From Alterinioella nitratireducens (GTDB lineage: Bacteria > Pseudomonadota > Alphaproteobacteria > Rhodobacterales > Rhodobacteraceae): a DNA stretch of 49,621 nt. The position numbers and the translations under genes are program-made. Shown here one piece after another: positions 16,194 through 25,125 of this stretch. The DNA is taken from NCBI RefSeq assembly GCF_013155465.1, contig NZ_JABJVX010000017.1, forward strand, positions 1-49,621, read 5' to 3'. How positions within the stretch are numbered: position 1 is the first letter of the stretch; each line of letters starts with the position of its first letter. The notes beneath the pieces are model-generated. The model saw only the letters and a list, made by a program, of their open reading frames with translations, made no database searches and was not told the DNA's origin.

Positions 16194-16583
16194 TTGACCA
16201 TCAAGACCATTGCGAAAACCGCCATTGCCGCCACCGTCCTTGCCGCGACCGGCACCTCGGCCAGTGCCTTCGGCTTCGACATCTGCGAGGACGTGACCAT
16301 GCGCCTGCACAACAATTCGGGCCAGGCGGTCCAGGTCTATGATCTGGACTACTACGATTACGGCCAGAGCCTCTGGCGCTCGGAACCGGTGCCGGATCAC
16401 ATTATCCAGGACGGCTATTACTTCACCTTCACCCAGAACCTCGAAGACGTTGAGAACGCGCAGACGCTCCTGCGGTTCCGCTACCGCGTCACCCAGGGGG
16501 GCCGGTGGAGCGGCGGCTATACCGTGCAGGGAAACACCTTCACCTGCCGGAACAATTCGACGGTCAATGTCTACCTGAACTGA
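16194..16583 (+). CDS. Small secreted protein, function unknown
   Basis: A 129-residue exported protein. A clear signal peptide (residues 1-25, cleavage after TSASA) is followed by a mature part of about 104 residues. It is rich in Tyr, Asn and alternating polar/hydrophobic stretches, which suggests a beta-sandwich. Two cysteines, Cys31 and Cys118, lie near the two ends of the mature chain and could form a disulfide in the periplasm or outside the cell. I choose the TTG at 16194 because AGGAG at 16181-16185 lies eight bases upstream and no ATG precedes the signal peptide in frame. It stands alone with its own terminator, so it is probably expressed from its own promoter in the 286-base gap upstream. 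Confidence 0.72.
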   Translation: MTIKTIAKTAIAATVLAATGTSASAFGFDICEDVTMRLHNNSGQAVQVYDLDYYDYGQSLWRSEPVPDHIIQDGYYFTFTQNLEDVENAQTLLRFRYRVTQGGRWSGGYTVQGNTFTCRNNSTVNVYLN

Positions 16584-16595
16584 CAGTCTGACAAG

Positions 16596-16636
16596 AAAAC
16601 GCCGCGCCTCGGGGATGTCCGGGACGCGGCGCTTTT
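16596..16636. terminator. Bidirectional terminator between secreted protein and proS
   Basis: CGCCGCG (16600-16606) pairs with CGCGGCG (16625-16631); the stem is flanked by AAAA on the left and TTTT on the right. This layout can end transcription in both directions and lies between two converging genes. Confidence 0.8.
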
Positions 16637-16651
16637 CCTCTTGAAGCGAGA

Positions 16652-17995
16652 TCAGCCCCGATGCGCGGCGTAGATCTCGACGATCCTCGCCACCGCTGCC
16701 TCGGGCGGCATTTCCTCGCTTTCGCCCGTGCGGCGCGAGGTCAGCTCCACCACCCCGTTCTTGAGGCCACGCGGCCCGACGGTGATGCGCCAGGGCAGGC
16801 CGATCAGGTCCATGGTGGCGAACTTGCCGCCCGCGCGTTCATTGCGGTCATCATAGAGCGGATCGAGCCCCGCCGCCGTCAGCGCCTTGTAGAGCGCCTC
16901 GCAGGCCGCGTCGGCTTCCTCGTCGCCCTGCTTGAGGTTGACGATGCCGCAATGGAAGGGTGTCACCCCCTCGGGCCAGATGATGCCCTTGTCGTCATGG
17001 CTGGCCTCGATGATCGCGCCCAGAAGGCGGGAGACGCCGATGCCGTGGCTGCCCATATGGACCGGAACCTTCTCGCCATCCTTCGTCTGCACAGTCGCGC
17101 CCAGGGCGTCGGAATACTTGGTGCCGAAATAGAAGATCTGGCCCACCTCGATGCCGCGCGCGACGCGGCGGCGCTCCTCGGGGACGTCGGCGAATTTCGC
17201 CTCGTCATGGGTCTCGTCGGTGCGGGCATAGCGGCTGGTGAACTCTTCCAGCACGGCCTGGCACTGCTCGACGCTGTCGTAATCGACCTCGCGGTCGCCG
17301 AATTTCAGGTCGGTGATCTGGGAATCGTAGAACACCTCCGACTCGCCGGTTTCCGCCAGCACCAGAAACTCATGCGTGTCGTCGCCGCCGATGGGCCCGC
17401 TATCGGCACGCATCGGGATGGCCTGCAGCCCCATCCGTTCATAGGTGCGCAGGTAGCTGACCAGGTGGCGGTTATAGGCGTGCAGCGCGTCTTCCCTGGT
17501 CAGGTCGAAATTGTAGCCGTCCTTCATCAGGAATTCGCGCCCCCGCATGACGCCGAAACGCGGGCGGATCTCGTCGCGAAACTTCCACTGGATCTGATAC
17601 ATCGTCAGCGGCAAGTCCTTGTAGCTGGACACATTGGCGCGGAAGATGTCGGTGATCAGCTCCTCCGCCGTGGGCGTGAACAGCATGTCGCGCCCGCTGC
17701 GGTCCTTGATGCGCAGCATCTCCTCGCCATAGGCGTCGTAGCGCCCGCTCTCGCGCCACAGGTCGGCGGACTGGATCGTCGGCATCAGCATGGCGAGGTG
17801 TCCAGCGAGGGCCTGTTCCTCATGCACGATCTGTTCGATCCGGCGCAGCACCTTGTAGCCCAATGGCAGCCAGGAATAGATCCCCGCTGCGGCCTGCTTG
17901 ATCATGCCCGCGCGCAGCATCAGGCGGTGGCTGACGATCTGCGCCTCGGCAGGGGTTTCTTTCAGGACGGGAAGGAAATAGCGGGTGAGGCGCAT
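16652..17995 (-). CDS. proS: Prolyl-tRNA synthetase, short alphaproteobacterial form
   Basis: A 447-residue class II aminoacyl-tRNA synthetase that charges tRNA-Pro. Motif 1 is in [20 protein letters not shown], motif 2 is [17 protein letters not shown], and motif 3 is [15 protein letters not shown]. The anticodon-binding domain is C-terminal. It lacks the roughly 180-residue editing insertion of the E. coli enzyme, as is usual in alphaproteobacteria. I start at the ATG at 17995, where AAGGAA lies upstream; a TTG at 18016 is less likely. It lies downstream of ppx on the same strand, but doublet B sits between them, so they may be separate transcription units. Confidence 0.95.
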   Translation of the reverse strand: MRLTRYFLPVLKETPAEAQIVSHRLMLRAGMIKQAAAGIYSWLPLGYKVLRRIEQIVHEEQALAGHLAMLMPTIQSADLWRESGRYDAYGEEMLRIKDRSGRDMLFTPTAEELITDIFRANVSSYKDLPLTMYQIQWKFRDEIRPRFGVMRGREFLMKDGYNFDLTREDALHAYNRHLVSYLRTYERMGLQAIPMRADSGPIGGDDTHEFLVLAETGESEVFYDSQITDLKFGDREVDYDSVEQCQAVLEEFTSRYARTDETHDEAKFADVPEERRRVARGIEVGQIFYFGTKYSDALGATVQTKDGEKVPVHMGSHGIGVSRLLGAIIEASHDDKGIIWPEGVTPFHCGIVNLKQGDEEADAACEALYKALTAAGLDPLYDDRNERAGGKFATMDLIGLPWRITVGPRGLKNGVVELTSRRTGESEEMPPEAAVARIVEIYAAHRG

Positions 17996-18070
17996 CTTGC
18001 GGGGGTTCCTTGGCAAAGTCTCGTCCCCGCTGCTTATGCGATCACCGGGGGGAAAGGCAATGCGGCGGTC

Positions 18071-18114
18071 TCTCTGCGTCGACGCAGAGATGCCGCGCGG
18101 GGTCGACCCCGCGC
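18071..18114 (-). repeat. Paired perfect palindromes (doublet B) downstream of ppx
   Basis: TCTCTGCGTCGACGCAGAGA (18071-18090) and GCGCGGGGTCGACCCCGCGC (18095-18114) are each perfect 20-base palindromes centred on GTCGAC, separated by TGCC. On the minus strand they begin 11 bases (GGGAGCGGAGG) after the ppx stop codon. The stems share no sequence with doublet A, yet the layout and the flank next to the stop codon are the same. Confidence 0.8.
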
Positions 18115-18125
18115 CCTCCGCTCCC

Positions 18126-19700
18126 TCAGCGCTGCTTGTGCTTGACCACCGGATCGGCCCCGATCGCCTGTGCCAGCGCCTCGAACCGGGCCTGCGCGAC
18201 CTCGCTGAACAGGTCCCGCCCCATCTTGGAGCGCAGGGTCAGTTGCAAGATGCCCTTCTTGGGATAGAGCTTGAGCGCCCCATGATCTTGCGGCCGCTCC
18301 AGCGTGAACATTGCGCCAAAGCGCATCGCGCGGCCAAGGATCTCGGCCTCGCGCTGGTCCTTCTCGGGCAAGAGCGTCATCAGCGGTTCGAAATTGGTGC
18401 CCTTGCGCGAGGATTTGTAGCGGTGCAGCAGGGCCAGCCCCAGATAGACCCGCTCGCCATGTTTCAGCGCCCCCAGATTGGCCCGCGTGGCATTGTCGAA
18501 ACAGACCTCGGCGCGGTAATCGGGATGCGCGCGCCAGCTGACATCGTGCAAGAGGCAGGCCGCCCGCATCACCCGCTTGCGGGCGGGCCGGACCGAGCCG
18601 AAAAGCGGCTCGATGAACTTGAACAGCGCCCGGCCAAACCCCGGCATCCGCGCGTTGAGGCTTTCCATCATGTAGGCCGCCTCGATCAGCGGGTCGCGGT
18701 TGCGCTGCTCGTCCGACATCTGTTCATAGAGCATCCCTTCGCGGATCCCGTAGGAGGACACCGCCACCTCATCGGGCTTGACGCGGTTCACCAGCTCCTT
18801 GAGCACAAGCGCCGCCAGCGGCACCAGCCGCATTCGTTCGGCGCTGGTCCCGGTGCGGCCGCGCAATTCGTCGAGGTCGGCGGCGTCGATATACTTGATC
18901 GTGTCGCGGATATCCTTGCGGGACATGCGGTATTCATGCAGCACCTTCAGGGGATAGCCCCGCCGTTCCATGTCGATCCGCGCAATCGCCCGCCACGAGC
19001 CGCCGACCAGGAACAGGCGCTCGGGCCTCTCTGGAAACTCCTTCTGCAACGCCGCGATCGTGTCCTTGATATGCGCCTTGACCGCCTTCTTGCCGCCCTT
19101 GATCCCCTGCAGTTTCAGCGGCCCCAGGTCCGAGCTGCGGCAGGTGCCGATATCGCCATTGCCCTTCAACTCGGCCAGCTCCATCGAGGAGCCACCGATA
19201 TCGCAGATCATGCCCTCGGCCCCCGGCCAGCCGAGCAGAACGCCCTGCGCCGACAGGCGGGCCTCCTCCTCGCCATCGACGACATGGATGGTCAGCCCGG
19301 TCTCGGCCTCGGCCTCGGCGCGGAACTCGGGCCCGTCCTCGGCCTCGCGCACCGCCGCCGTGGCAACCGCGATCAGGGCCGAGACCTTCATGCCCGAGGC
19401 CAGCGCCGCGAACCGTTTCAGCGCCGCCATCGCCCGCGGGCGCCCCTCGGCGGACAAGCGCCCCGTCTCGGCGAAACCCGCGCCAAGGCCGCAGAGCACC
19501 TTTTCGTTGTAGAAATAGGCAGGCGAGCGCGCCGCGCCGTCGAACACCACCAGCCGGACCGAGTTCGAGCCGATGTCGATCACGCCCACCCGCGCCAGCG
19601 CCCGCGCGGTCGGATCCTGGAACAGCGGGCGGGAAAACAGGCCCTGGCCCGGGGGCAGTGTGTCACGGGTCTGGGTCGGCATCGCGTCGCTTCGGTCCAT
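18126..19700 (-). CDS. ppx: Ppx/GppA family phosphatase (exopolyphosphatase-like)
   Basis: A 524-residue member of the actin/ASKHA-fold Ppx/GppA family. These enzymes cut terminal phosphate from polyphosphate or hydrolyse pppGpp. The phosphate-1 motif is [17 protein letters not shown], and the phosphate-2 motif is [13 protein letters not shown]. The C-terminal half carries an HD-like segment ([16 protein letters not shown]) as in long-form Ppx proteins. It lies 38 bases downstream of ppk on the same strand, an operon arrangement that points to polyphosphate turnover rather than pppGpp alone. Its stop codon is followed at once by palindrome doublet B. Confidence 0.88.
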   Translation of the reverse strand: MDRSDAMPTQTRDTLPPGQGLFSRPLFQDPTARALARVGVIDIGSNSVRLVVFDGAARSPAYFYNEKVLCGLGAGFAETGRLSAEGRPRAMAALKRFAALASGMKVSALIAVATAAVREAEDGPEFRAEAEAETGLTIHVVDGEEEARLSAQGVLLGWPGAEGMICDIGGSSMELAELKGNGDIGTCRSSDLGPLKLQGIKGGKKAVKAHIKDTIAALQKEFPERPERLFLVGGSWRAIARIDMERRGYPLKVLHEYRMSRKDIRDTIKYIDAADLDELRGRTGTSAERMRLVPLAALVLKELVNRVKPDEVAVSSYGIREGMLYEQMSDEQRNRDPLIEAAYMMESLNARMPGFGRALFKFIEPLFGSVRPARKRVMRAACLLHDVSWRAHPDYRAEVCFDNATRANLGALKHGERVYLGLALLHRYKSSRKGTNFEPLMTLLPEKDQREAEILGRAMRFGAMFTLERPQDHGALKLYPKKGILQLTLRSKMGRDLFSEVAQARFEALAQAIGADPVVKHKQR

Positions 19701-19738
19701 CTCGTCCTGTCCTCAAATGCCGTCAGTTTACGCGAAGG

Positions 19739-21913
19739 TCAATCATGTGAATGGGTCAATTCCGGCACATCCTTGGCCCCCGCCGATCCGCGCCCCGACA
19801 AAGACGGGTTCTGCATGAAGAAACGGTGACAGGAAAAGGGCCGGTCGATCGCATCCAGATCGGGCCGCAAAAAGGTGCCATCGGGCTGCAACACCCACGA
19901 TTGCGCCACATCGGCGAGGTTCGCCGCCATGATCTGGCTGACGATCTGCGCCTTGACCGTGGGGTTGGTGCATTCGACCAGCGTTTCCACCCGCCGGTTG
20001 AGGTTGCGCCCCATCCAGTCGGCCGAGCTGATATAGACCCGCGCCTTTTTCGACGGCAACCCTGCGCCGTTGCCGAAACAGACGATGCGGCTGTGTTCCA
20101 GGAAGCGGCCCACGACGGATTTGATGCGGATATTCTCGGACAGCCCTTTCACCCCCGGCCTCAAGCCGCAGATGCCCCGGATCACCAGGTCGATCTTCAC
20201 GCCCGCCTGGCTGGCCTCGTAGAGCGCGTCGATGACATCGGGTTCGATCAGGCTGTTCATCTTGGCCCAGACCGCCGCCTTGCGCCCCTCGCGGGCATGC
20301 GCGGCCTCGGCGCGCAGGCTGTCGATGATGGTGGATTTCAGCGACAGCGGCGAGATCGAGAGGTTCTCCAGCCCCTCGGGTTCCGCGTAGCCGCCGATAT
20401 AGTTGAACACCTTGGTGGCATCGCGCCCAAGCGCATCGTCGCAGGTGAAAAGGCTGAGATCGGTATAGAAGCGTGCCGTGATCGGATGGTAATTGCCGGT
20501 GCCGAAATGGGTATAGGTGACCAGCCGGTCGCCCTCGCGCCGGACCACGGCGCTGATCTTGGCGTGGGTCTTGTAGTTGATGAAGCCATAGACGACATGC
20601 GCGCCCGAGCGTTCCAGCTTGCGCGACTGCCGGATATTGGCGGCCTCGTCGAAGCGCGCCTTCAACTCCACCAGCGCGGTGACGGATTTGCCGTTCTCGG
20701 CGGCCTCGCAAAGCGCATCGACGATGGGGCTCTCGTTCGAGGTGCGGTAGAGCGTCTGCCGGATGGCCACCACGTTGGGGTCGCGCGCGGCCTGCGCCAG
20801 GAACCGCACCACCATGTCGAAAGTCTCGTAGGGGTGATGCAGCAGCATGTCCTTTTGCCGGATCGCGCTGAACATGTTGCCGTCATGGTCCTGCACCCGT
20901 TCCGGCACGCGCGGGGTGAAGTTGGGCCACATCAGGTCCGGGCGGCCCTCCAGCACCAGTTCCTTGAGGCGCGCCAAGCCAATCATGCCGGTGACCTCCA
21001 CCACCTCGTCGCCGATCACATGCAGATGCTCGGTGATCTGGCGCTGCAATGCCTCGGGCGCGCCAGACGAGATCTGCAACCGCACGACATGGCCCCGGCG
21101 GCGGCGCTTCAGCGCGGTCTCGAACTCGCGCACCAGGTCTTCGGCCTCTTCCTCGACCTCCAGGTCGCTGTCGCGCAGCACGCGGAAGATGCACGACCCG
21201 GTCAGCTTGTAGCCGGGAAAGAGCGCGCCCAGGTTGAGCAGCAAAAGCTCCTCCAGCAGCAGCACGCGGGTCTGCCCCTCGGGCGCGGGCAGCGGGATGA
21301 AGCGATCGACCTGCGCCGGGATCGGCAGCAGCGCCTGCAACGGGCGGCCATCCTTCGCGCTCTTCATCTGTAGCGCCAGCACGATGCCCTCGTTCGGGAT
21401 GAAGGGAAAGGGATGCGCCGGGTCGATGGCCAGCGGCGACAGCACGGGAAAGACATTGGCCAGGAAGACCGCATCCAGCGCCGCTTTGTCCTCCTTGGTC
21501 AGCGCATCGCGCGCGACGACGGTGATTCCCGCCTCCTCCAGCGCGGCGCTGACCGTGACCCAGGCCGCCTGCTGCGCCCGCATCAGGCTGCGCGCATCGG
21601 CATTGATCAGGCGCAGCTGCTCGACCGGGGTGCGGCCATCGTCGGAGGGCGTGGTGTTGCCCTCCTGCGCCAATTCGCGCAGGCCCGCGACGCGCACGGT
21701 GTAGAACTCATCGAGGTTCGCCGCCGAGATCGAGATGAAGCGCAACCGTTCCAGCAGCGGCACGCGGGTGTTCTCGGCCTCTTCCAGCACGCGCCAGTTG
21801 AAGGCCAGCCAGCTGAGTTCGCGGTTGAAGAAGCGCGCCGGACCTTCGGTCTGCGCCTCGGGCAGGTCCACGGGCTCGGCCAGGGGGGCGGAGAGGAAAT
21901 CAGCACCGACCAT
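19739..21913 (-). CDS. ppk: Polyphosphate kinase 1
   Basis: A 724-residue enzyme that makes polyphosphate from ATP reversibly. The N-terminal domain begins with RFFNRELSWLAFNWRVLEEA. Two phospholipase D-like catalytic domains follow; HHPYETFDMVVRFLAQAARD and YTHFGTGNYHPITARFYTDLS hold the region of the phosphorylated histidine. Length is normal (about 700). The start lies 42 bases after the hda stop, and ppx follows after 38 bases, so hda-ppk-ppx probably form one transcript. The ending (DVPELTHSHD) is polar and unremarkable. Confidence 0.94.
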   Translation of the reverse strand: MVGADFLSAPLAEPVDLPEAQTEGPARFFNRELSWLAFNWRVLEEAENTRVPLLERLRFISISAANLDEFYTVRVAGLRELAQEGNTTPSDDGRTPVEQLRLINADARSLMRAQQAAWVTVSAALEEAGITVVARDALTKEDKAALDAVFLANVFPVLSPLAIDPAHPFPFIPNEGIVLALQMKSAKDGRPLQALLPIPAQVDRFIPLPAPEGQTRVLLLEELLLLNLGALFPGYKLTGSCIFRVLRDSDLEVEEEAEDLVREFETALKRRRRGHVVRLQISSGAPEALQRQITEHLHVIGDEVVEVTGMIGLARLKELVLEGRPDLMWPNFTPRVPERVQDHDGNMFSAIRQKDMLLHHPYETFDMVVRFLAQAARDPNVVAIRQTLYRTSNESPIVDALCEAAENGKSVTALVELKARFDEAANIRQSRKLERSGAHVVYGFINYKTHAKISAVVRREGDRLVTYTHFGTGNYHPITARFYTDLSLFTCDDALGRDATKVFNYIGGYAEPEGLENLSISPLSLKSTIIDSLRAEAAHAREGRKAAVWAKMNSLIEPDVIDALYEASQAGVKIDLVIRGICGLRPGVKGLSENIRIKSVVGRFLEHSRIVCFGNGAGLPSKKARVYISSADWMGRNLNRRVETLVECTNPTVKAQIVSQIMAANLADVAQSWVLQPDGTFLRPDLDAIDRPFSCHRFFMQNPSLSGRGSAGAKDVPELTHSHD

Positions 21914-21955
21914 TCATCTGCTCCCTTGCATGTGCGTCCGGGCGCAGCCTGACAC

Positions 21956-22624
21956 TCATTCCCCGTCTTCCGCAAGTATCGCCCGGATCATCGCCTCGCC
22001 GGGTTTCTTCTTGTCGCGCAGCGATTGCGCGTCGATCCGCGCGATCAGCCTCTGCGCTGCGGCAAAGGACCGCTCCATGCGAAGCAGCGCATAGGGGATC
22101 AGGCGCGGGGCCAGGCGCAATTGCCGGTCGGTGGCGAGCTTGACCATCAGCGCCGCCAGAAGCGCGTCATCGGGCGCGTCGAGTTGCAGGACACCCGCCT
22201 GCTGCACCCGGCTTTTCAGATCGGCCAGGCGCAGGGGCCAGCGCGCGGGCGCGGTCCGGGCGGTCAACAACAGCGCGCCCCCCTGCCCCGCAAGCACGTT
22301 GTGAATATGGAACAGCGCGGTCTCCGCCGCCTCCGTCAGGCCCCGGTCCACATCCTCGACCGCCAGCGCGGGGCCCAGCGTGGCGGGGTCCAGCCCCTCA
22401 AGCTCGGCCGCGCCGACGACCTGCGCGCCTGCCGCCTCGGCCCAGACATGCGCCAGGTGGGTCTTGCCCGCGCCTTGCGGGCCCGTCAGCACCATCTTGC
22501 CACGCGGCCAGTCGCGCCAGGCGTCGATGCCCGCCACGGCGGTCGCGTTGGCGGGCGAGACGAAGTAATCGTCACGGCCAAGCGCGGGTCGGGCGGCCAG
22601 GTCGAAAGTCAGTTGTTCCGCCAT
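21956..22624 (-). CDS. hda: DnaA regulatory inactivator Hda-like protein
   Basis: A 222-residue protein made only of the DnaA-type AAA+ module, without the DnaA C-terminal DNA-binding domain. It carries an N-terminal clamp-binding-like peptide (MAEQLTFDLAARPALGRDDY), Walker A in LTGPQGAGKTHLAH, a Walker B-like LAVEDVDR, and an arginine-rich sensor region. Hda with the sliding clamp stimulates ATP hydrolysis on DnaA and so limits initiation. The gene starts four bases after the AI-2E permease stop, so the two are co-transcribed, a common alphaproteobacterial arrangement. Confidence 0.88.
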   Translation of the reverse strand: MAEQLTFDLAARPALGRDDYFVSPANATAVAGIDAWRDWPRGKMVLTGPQGAGKTHLAHVWAEAAGAQVVGAAELEGLDPATLGPALAVEDVDRGLTEAAETALFHIHNVLAGQGGALLLTARTAPARWPLRLADLKSRVQQAGVLQLDAPDDALLAALMVKLATDRQLRLAPRLIPYALLRMERSFAAAQRLIARIDAQSLRDKKKPGEAMIRAILAEDGE

Positions 22625-22627
22625 GGC

Positions 22628-23704
22628 TCAGCCGTCTTCTTCCCGCGCCCGGCCCGTCTGCCCGCGATAGAGCAACCCGTCGCGATAGCGCTCGCCCAGG
22701 TAGCGCATGACGACGCCGATGACGGCAGCGACCGGCACCGCGATCAGCATGCCCGCGAAGCCGAAAAGCGCCCCGAAGGCCGACAGCGCCAGCAGCAGCC
22801 AGACCGGATGCAGCCCGACAGAATCGCCGACCAGCTTGGGGGTCAGGATATTGCCCTCGACCGCCTGGCCGATCATGAAGATGCCCGCCACGGCGGCGAT
22901 CCAGTACCACTCGCCCCAGAACTGGAACAACGCCAGCCCCACGGCCAGCACGCCGCCGAAGAGCGCCCCGATATAGGGAATGAACGAGATCAGTCCCGCG
23001 AAGAGGCCCACCACCAGCCCGAATTGCAGCCCCACCAGCATCAACGCGACGGCATAGAACGTGCCCAGGATCAGGCAGACCGTGCCCTGCCCCCGGATGA
23101 AGCTGGCCAGCGTGGCGTCGATATCGCGGGCCAGGTCGCGCAGCACCGGCGCATGGTCGCGCGGCAAAAGCTCGTCGATGCGCGCGATCATCCGGTCCCA
23201 GTCCAGGAGCAGGTAGAAGGCCACCACCGGCGAGACCACCAGCACGATGATCCCGCTCAGCGCACTGCCCGCCGAGGCCAGCACCGAGGAGGCCAGCGAC
23301 CCCGCCTGGCTGCGGGCGGATTCCATCAGGTCGGCAAAGGCCTGCCGCATGGCGCTGTTCTCGTTCACGATCGAGGGGAAATATTCGATGACCTGTTCGC
23401 GCGCGGTCTCGTACAGGCGCGGGGCGGCGTCGATCAGGTCGATCACCTGGGTGACCAGAAGCGGCACGACCAGCAGCAATGTCAGCAGCCCGACCAGCAC
23501 CGCCAGCGCGAAGATCACCACCGTAGCCCAGGTCCGCGTGAGGCCCCAGGTTTCAAGCCGGTCTGCCAGCGGGTCCAGGATATAGGCGATCGCCGCGCCC
23601 ACGATGAAGGGCAGCAGCACGTTGCCCAGGGCCCAGAAGAGCGCCAGGAAAACGGCGGTGAACACGGCCCAGAAAATCAGCTGCTGTTTCGCGGGAAGGG
23701 CCAT
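22628..23704 (-). CDS. AI-2E family transporter (PerM-like permease)
   Basis: A 358-residue integral membrane protein of the AI-2E/PerM family with seven or eight predicted helices. The N-terminal pair is at about residues 8-60. A periplasmic helical part follows (ARLYETAREQVIEYFPSIVNEN), then helices from about 140 onward and the family-typical end GFAGMLIAVPVAAVIGVVMRYLGERY. Some members export AI-2, others act in sodium/proton exchange, so the substrate is unknown. I start at the ATG at 23704 (MALPAKQQL), where GAGAGG lies upstream; an earlier start would add 16 poor residues. Confidence 0.85.
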   Translation of the reverse strand: MALPAKQQLIFWAVFTAVFLALFWALGNVLLPFIVGAAIAYILDPLADRLETWGLTRTWATVVIFALAVLVGLLTLLLVVPLLVTQVIDLIDAAPRLYETAREQVIEYFPSIVNENSAMRQAFADLMESARSQAGSLASSVLASAGSALSGIIVLVVSPVVAFYLLLDWDRMIARIDELLPRDHAPVLRDLARDIDATLASFIRGQGTVCLILGTFYAVALMLVGLQFGLVVGLFAGLISFIPYIGALFGGVLAVGLALFQFWGEWYWIAAVAGIFMIGQAVEGNILTPKLVGDSVGLHPVWLLLALSAFGALFGFAGMLIAVPVAAVIGVVMRYLGERYRDGLLYRGQTGRAREEDG

Positions 23705-23895
23705 GGCAATACCTCTCGGGGGAAGGTCCGACCACCTTCGCGTTGCCGCCAAGCTGCCCCCCTATCGGAGGGTTTTCAAGGTGCAAGCGGCGGATTTCTG
23801 GCCGGAACAGGCCGGAAATCCCGACGATTTCCGTTGAAATCGGCCCCGACAGCCCCATTTGCAAACAATCATATCTCTTTTTCTCAGGGAAGCCG

Positions 23896-25086
23896 ATGCT
23901 GCTGCGCGCCATTGACCGATTTTTCTCTCATGACGCCTCGGGCGGGATCTTGTTGGGCCTGTCGGCCATCGCCGCCCTCCTGGTGGCCAATTCGGCCCTG
24001 CAACCGACCTATGACTGGCTGCTGAGCCTGCCTTTCGCGGTGACGCTGGATGGCGGCGGGCTGGAGAAGCCGCTGATCCTGTGGATCAATGACGGCCTCA
24101 TGGCGATCTTCTTCTTCCTGATCGGGCTGGAGCTGAAGCGTGAGATCCTGGAAGGCAAGCTGAAGAACCCGCGCGACGTGATCCTGCCGGGCATGGCGGC
24201 CGTGGGGGGCATGGCGATGCCGGCGCTGATCTTCGTCGCGCTGAACTGGGGCAATCCCGAGACCATCGGGGGATGGGCCATTCCGGCGGCGACTGATATC
24301 GCCTTCGCGCTTGGCGTGCTGGCGCTGGTCGGCAGCCGCGTGCCCTCGGCGCTCAAGGTGTTCCTGCTGACGCTGGCCATTCTCGACGACCTCGGGGCGA
24401 TCGTCATCATCGCGCTGTTTTACACCGCCGAATTGAAGGTCAATTACCTCTTGATGGGGCTGGTGCCGCTGGCGGGCCTGTTCTGGTTCAACATCAAGGG
24501 CGCCCACCGGGTCGCGCCGTCGCTGATCCTGGGCCTGATCCTCTGGGTGCTGGTGCTGAAATCGGGCGTCCACGCGACGCTTGCGGGCGTTGTCACCGCC
24601 TTCTTCATTCCGCTGACCGACAAATGGGGCAAGTCGCCGCTGCATTCGCTTGAGCACGGGCTGGCCCCTTACGTGCTGTTCCTGATTGTGCCGATCTTCG
24701 CCTTCGCCAATGCTGGCGTATCGCTGGAGGGGCTGTCCCTTGCCGACCTGATGGCGCCCCTGCCGCTCGGCATCGCGCTCGGGCTGGTCCTGGGCAAGCA
24801 GATCGGCGTCTTCGGCCTGACCTGGCTGACCGTCAAGTCCGGCCTCGCGCAGCTGCCGCATGGCGTGACCTGGGTGCATATCTACGGGCTCGCCTGTCTT
24901 GCCGGGATCGGCTTTACCATGTCGCTTTTCATCGGCTCGCTCAGCTTCGGCGACGCGGCGCTGATGGATGCGGTGCGGTTGGGCGTGCTGTCCGGCTCGC
25001 TGGTCTCGGGGCTGATCGGGTTCACCGTGCTGCGGTTGAGCTCCAACCCCGCAGCCGAGGACGACGCGCAGCCGGCGCAATCGTGA
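23896..25086 (+). CDS. nhaA: Na+/H+ antiporter NhaA
   Basis: A 396-residue electrogenic sodium/proton antiporter of the inner membrane, close to the 388 residues of E. coli NhaA. The ion-binding residues are in place: Asp134 in ATDIAFALG and the Asp164-Asp165 pair in LAILDDLGAIVIIALFY. About twelve helices are visible. I start at the ATG at 23896, preceded by CAGGGA. It converges on the acyl-CoA synthetase with 18 bases between the stops. No NhaR-like regulator is adjacent. Confidence 0.94.
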   Translation: MLLRAIDRFFSHDASGGILLGLSAIAALLVANSALQPTYDWLLSLPFAVTLDGGGLEKPLILWINDGLMAIFFFLIGLELKREILEGKLKNPRDVILPGMAAVGGMAMPALIFVALNWGNPETIGGWAIPAATDIAFALGVLALVGSRVPSALKVFLLTLAILDDLGAIVIIALFYTAELKVNYLLMGLVPLAGLFWFNIKGAHRVAPSLILGLILWVLVLKSGVHATLAGVVTAFFIPLTDKWGKSPLHSLEHGLAPYVLFLIVPIFAFANAGVSLEGLSLADLMAPLPLGIALGLVLGKQIGVFGLTWLTVKSGLAQLPHGVTWVHIYGLACLAGIGFTMSLFIGSLSFGDAALMDAVRLGVLSGSLVSGLIGFTVLRLSSNPAAEDDAQPAQS

Positions 25087-25090
25087 CGCG

Positions 25091-25125
25091 AAAACGGCGG
25101 GCCATCACTTGCGCAGGGCCCGCCG
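25091..25125 (-). terminator. Terminator whose stem includes the last codons of the acyl-CoA synthetase gene
   Basis: On the minus strand CGGCGGGCC (25125-25117) pairs with GGCCCGCCG (25103-25095) and is followed by TTTTCG. The 9-bp stem straddles the stop codon of the synthetase, so the upstream arm encodes its last residues (RRALRK). Confidence 0.75.
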
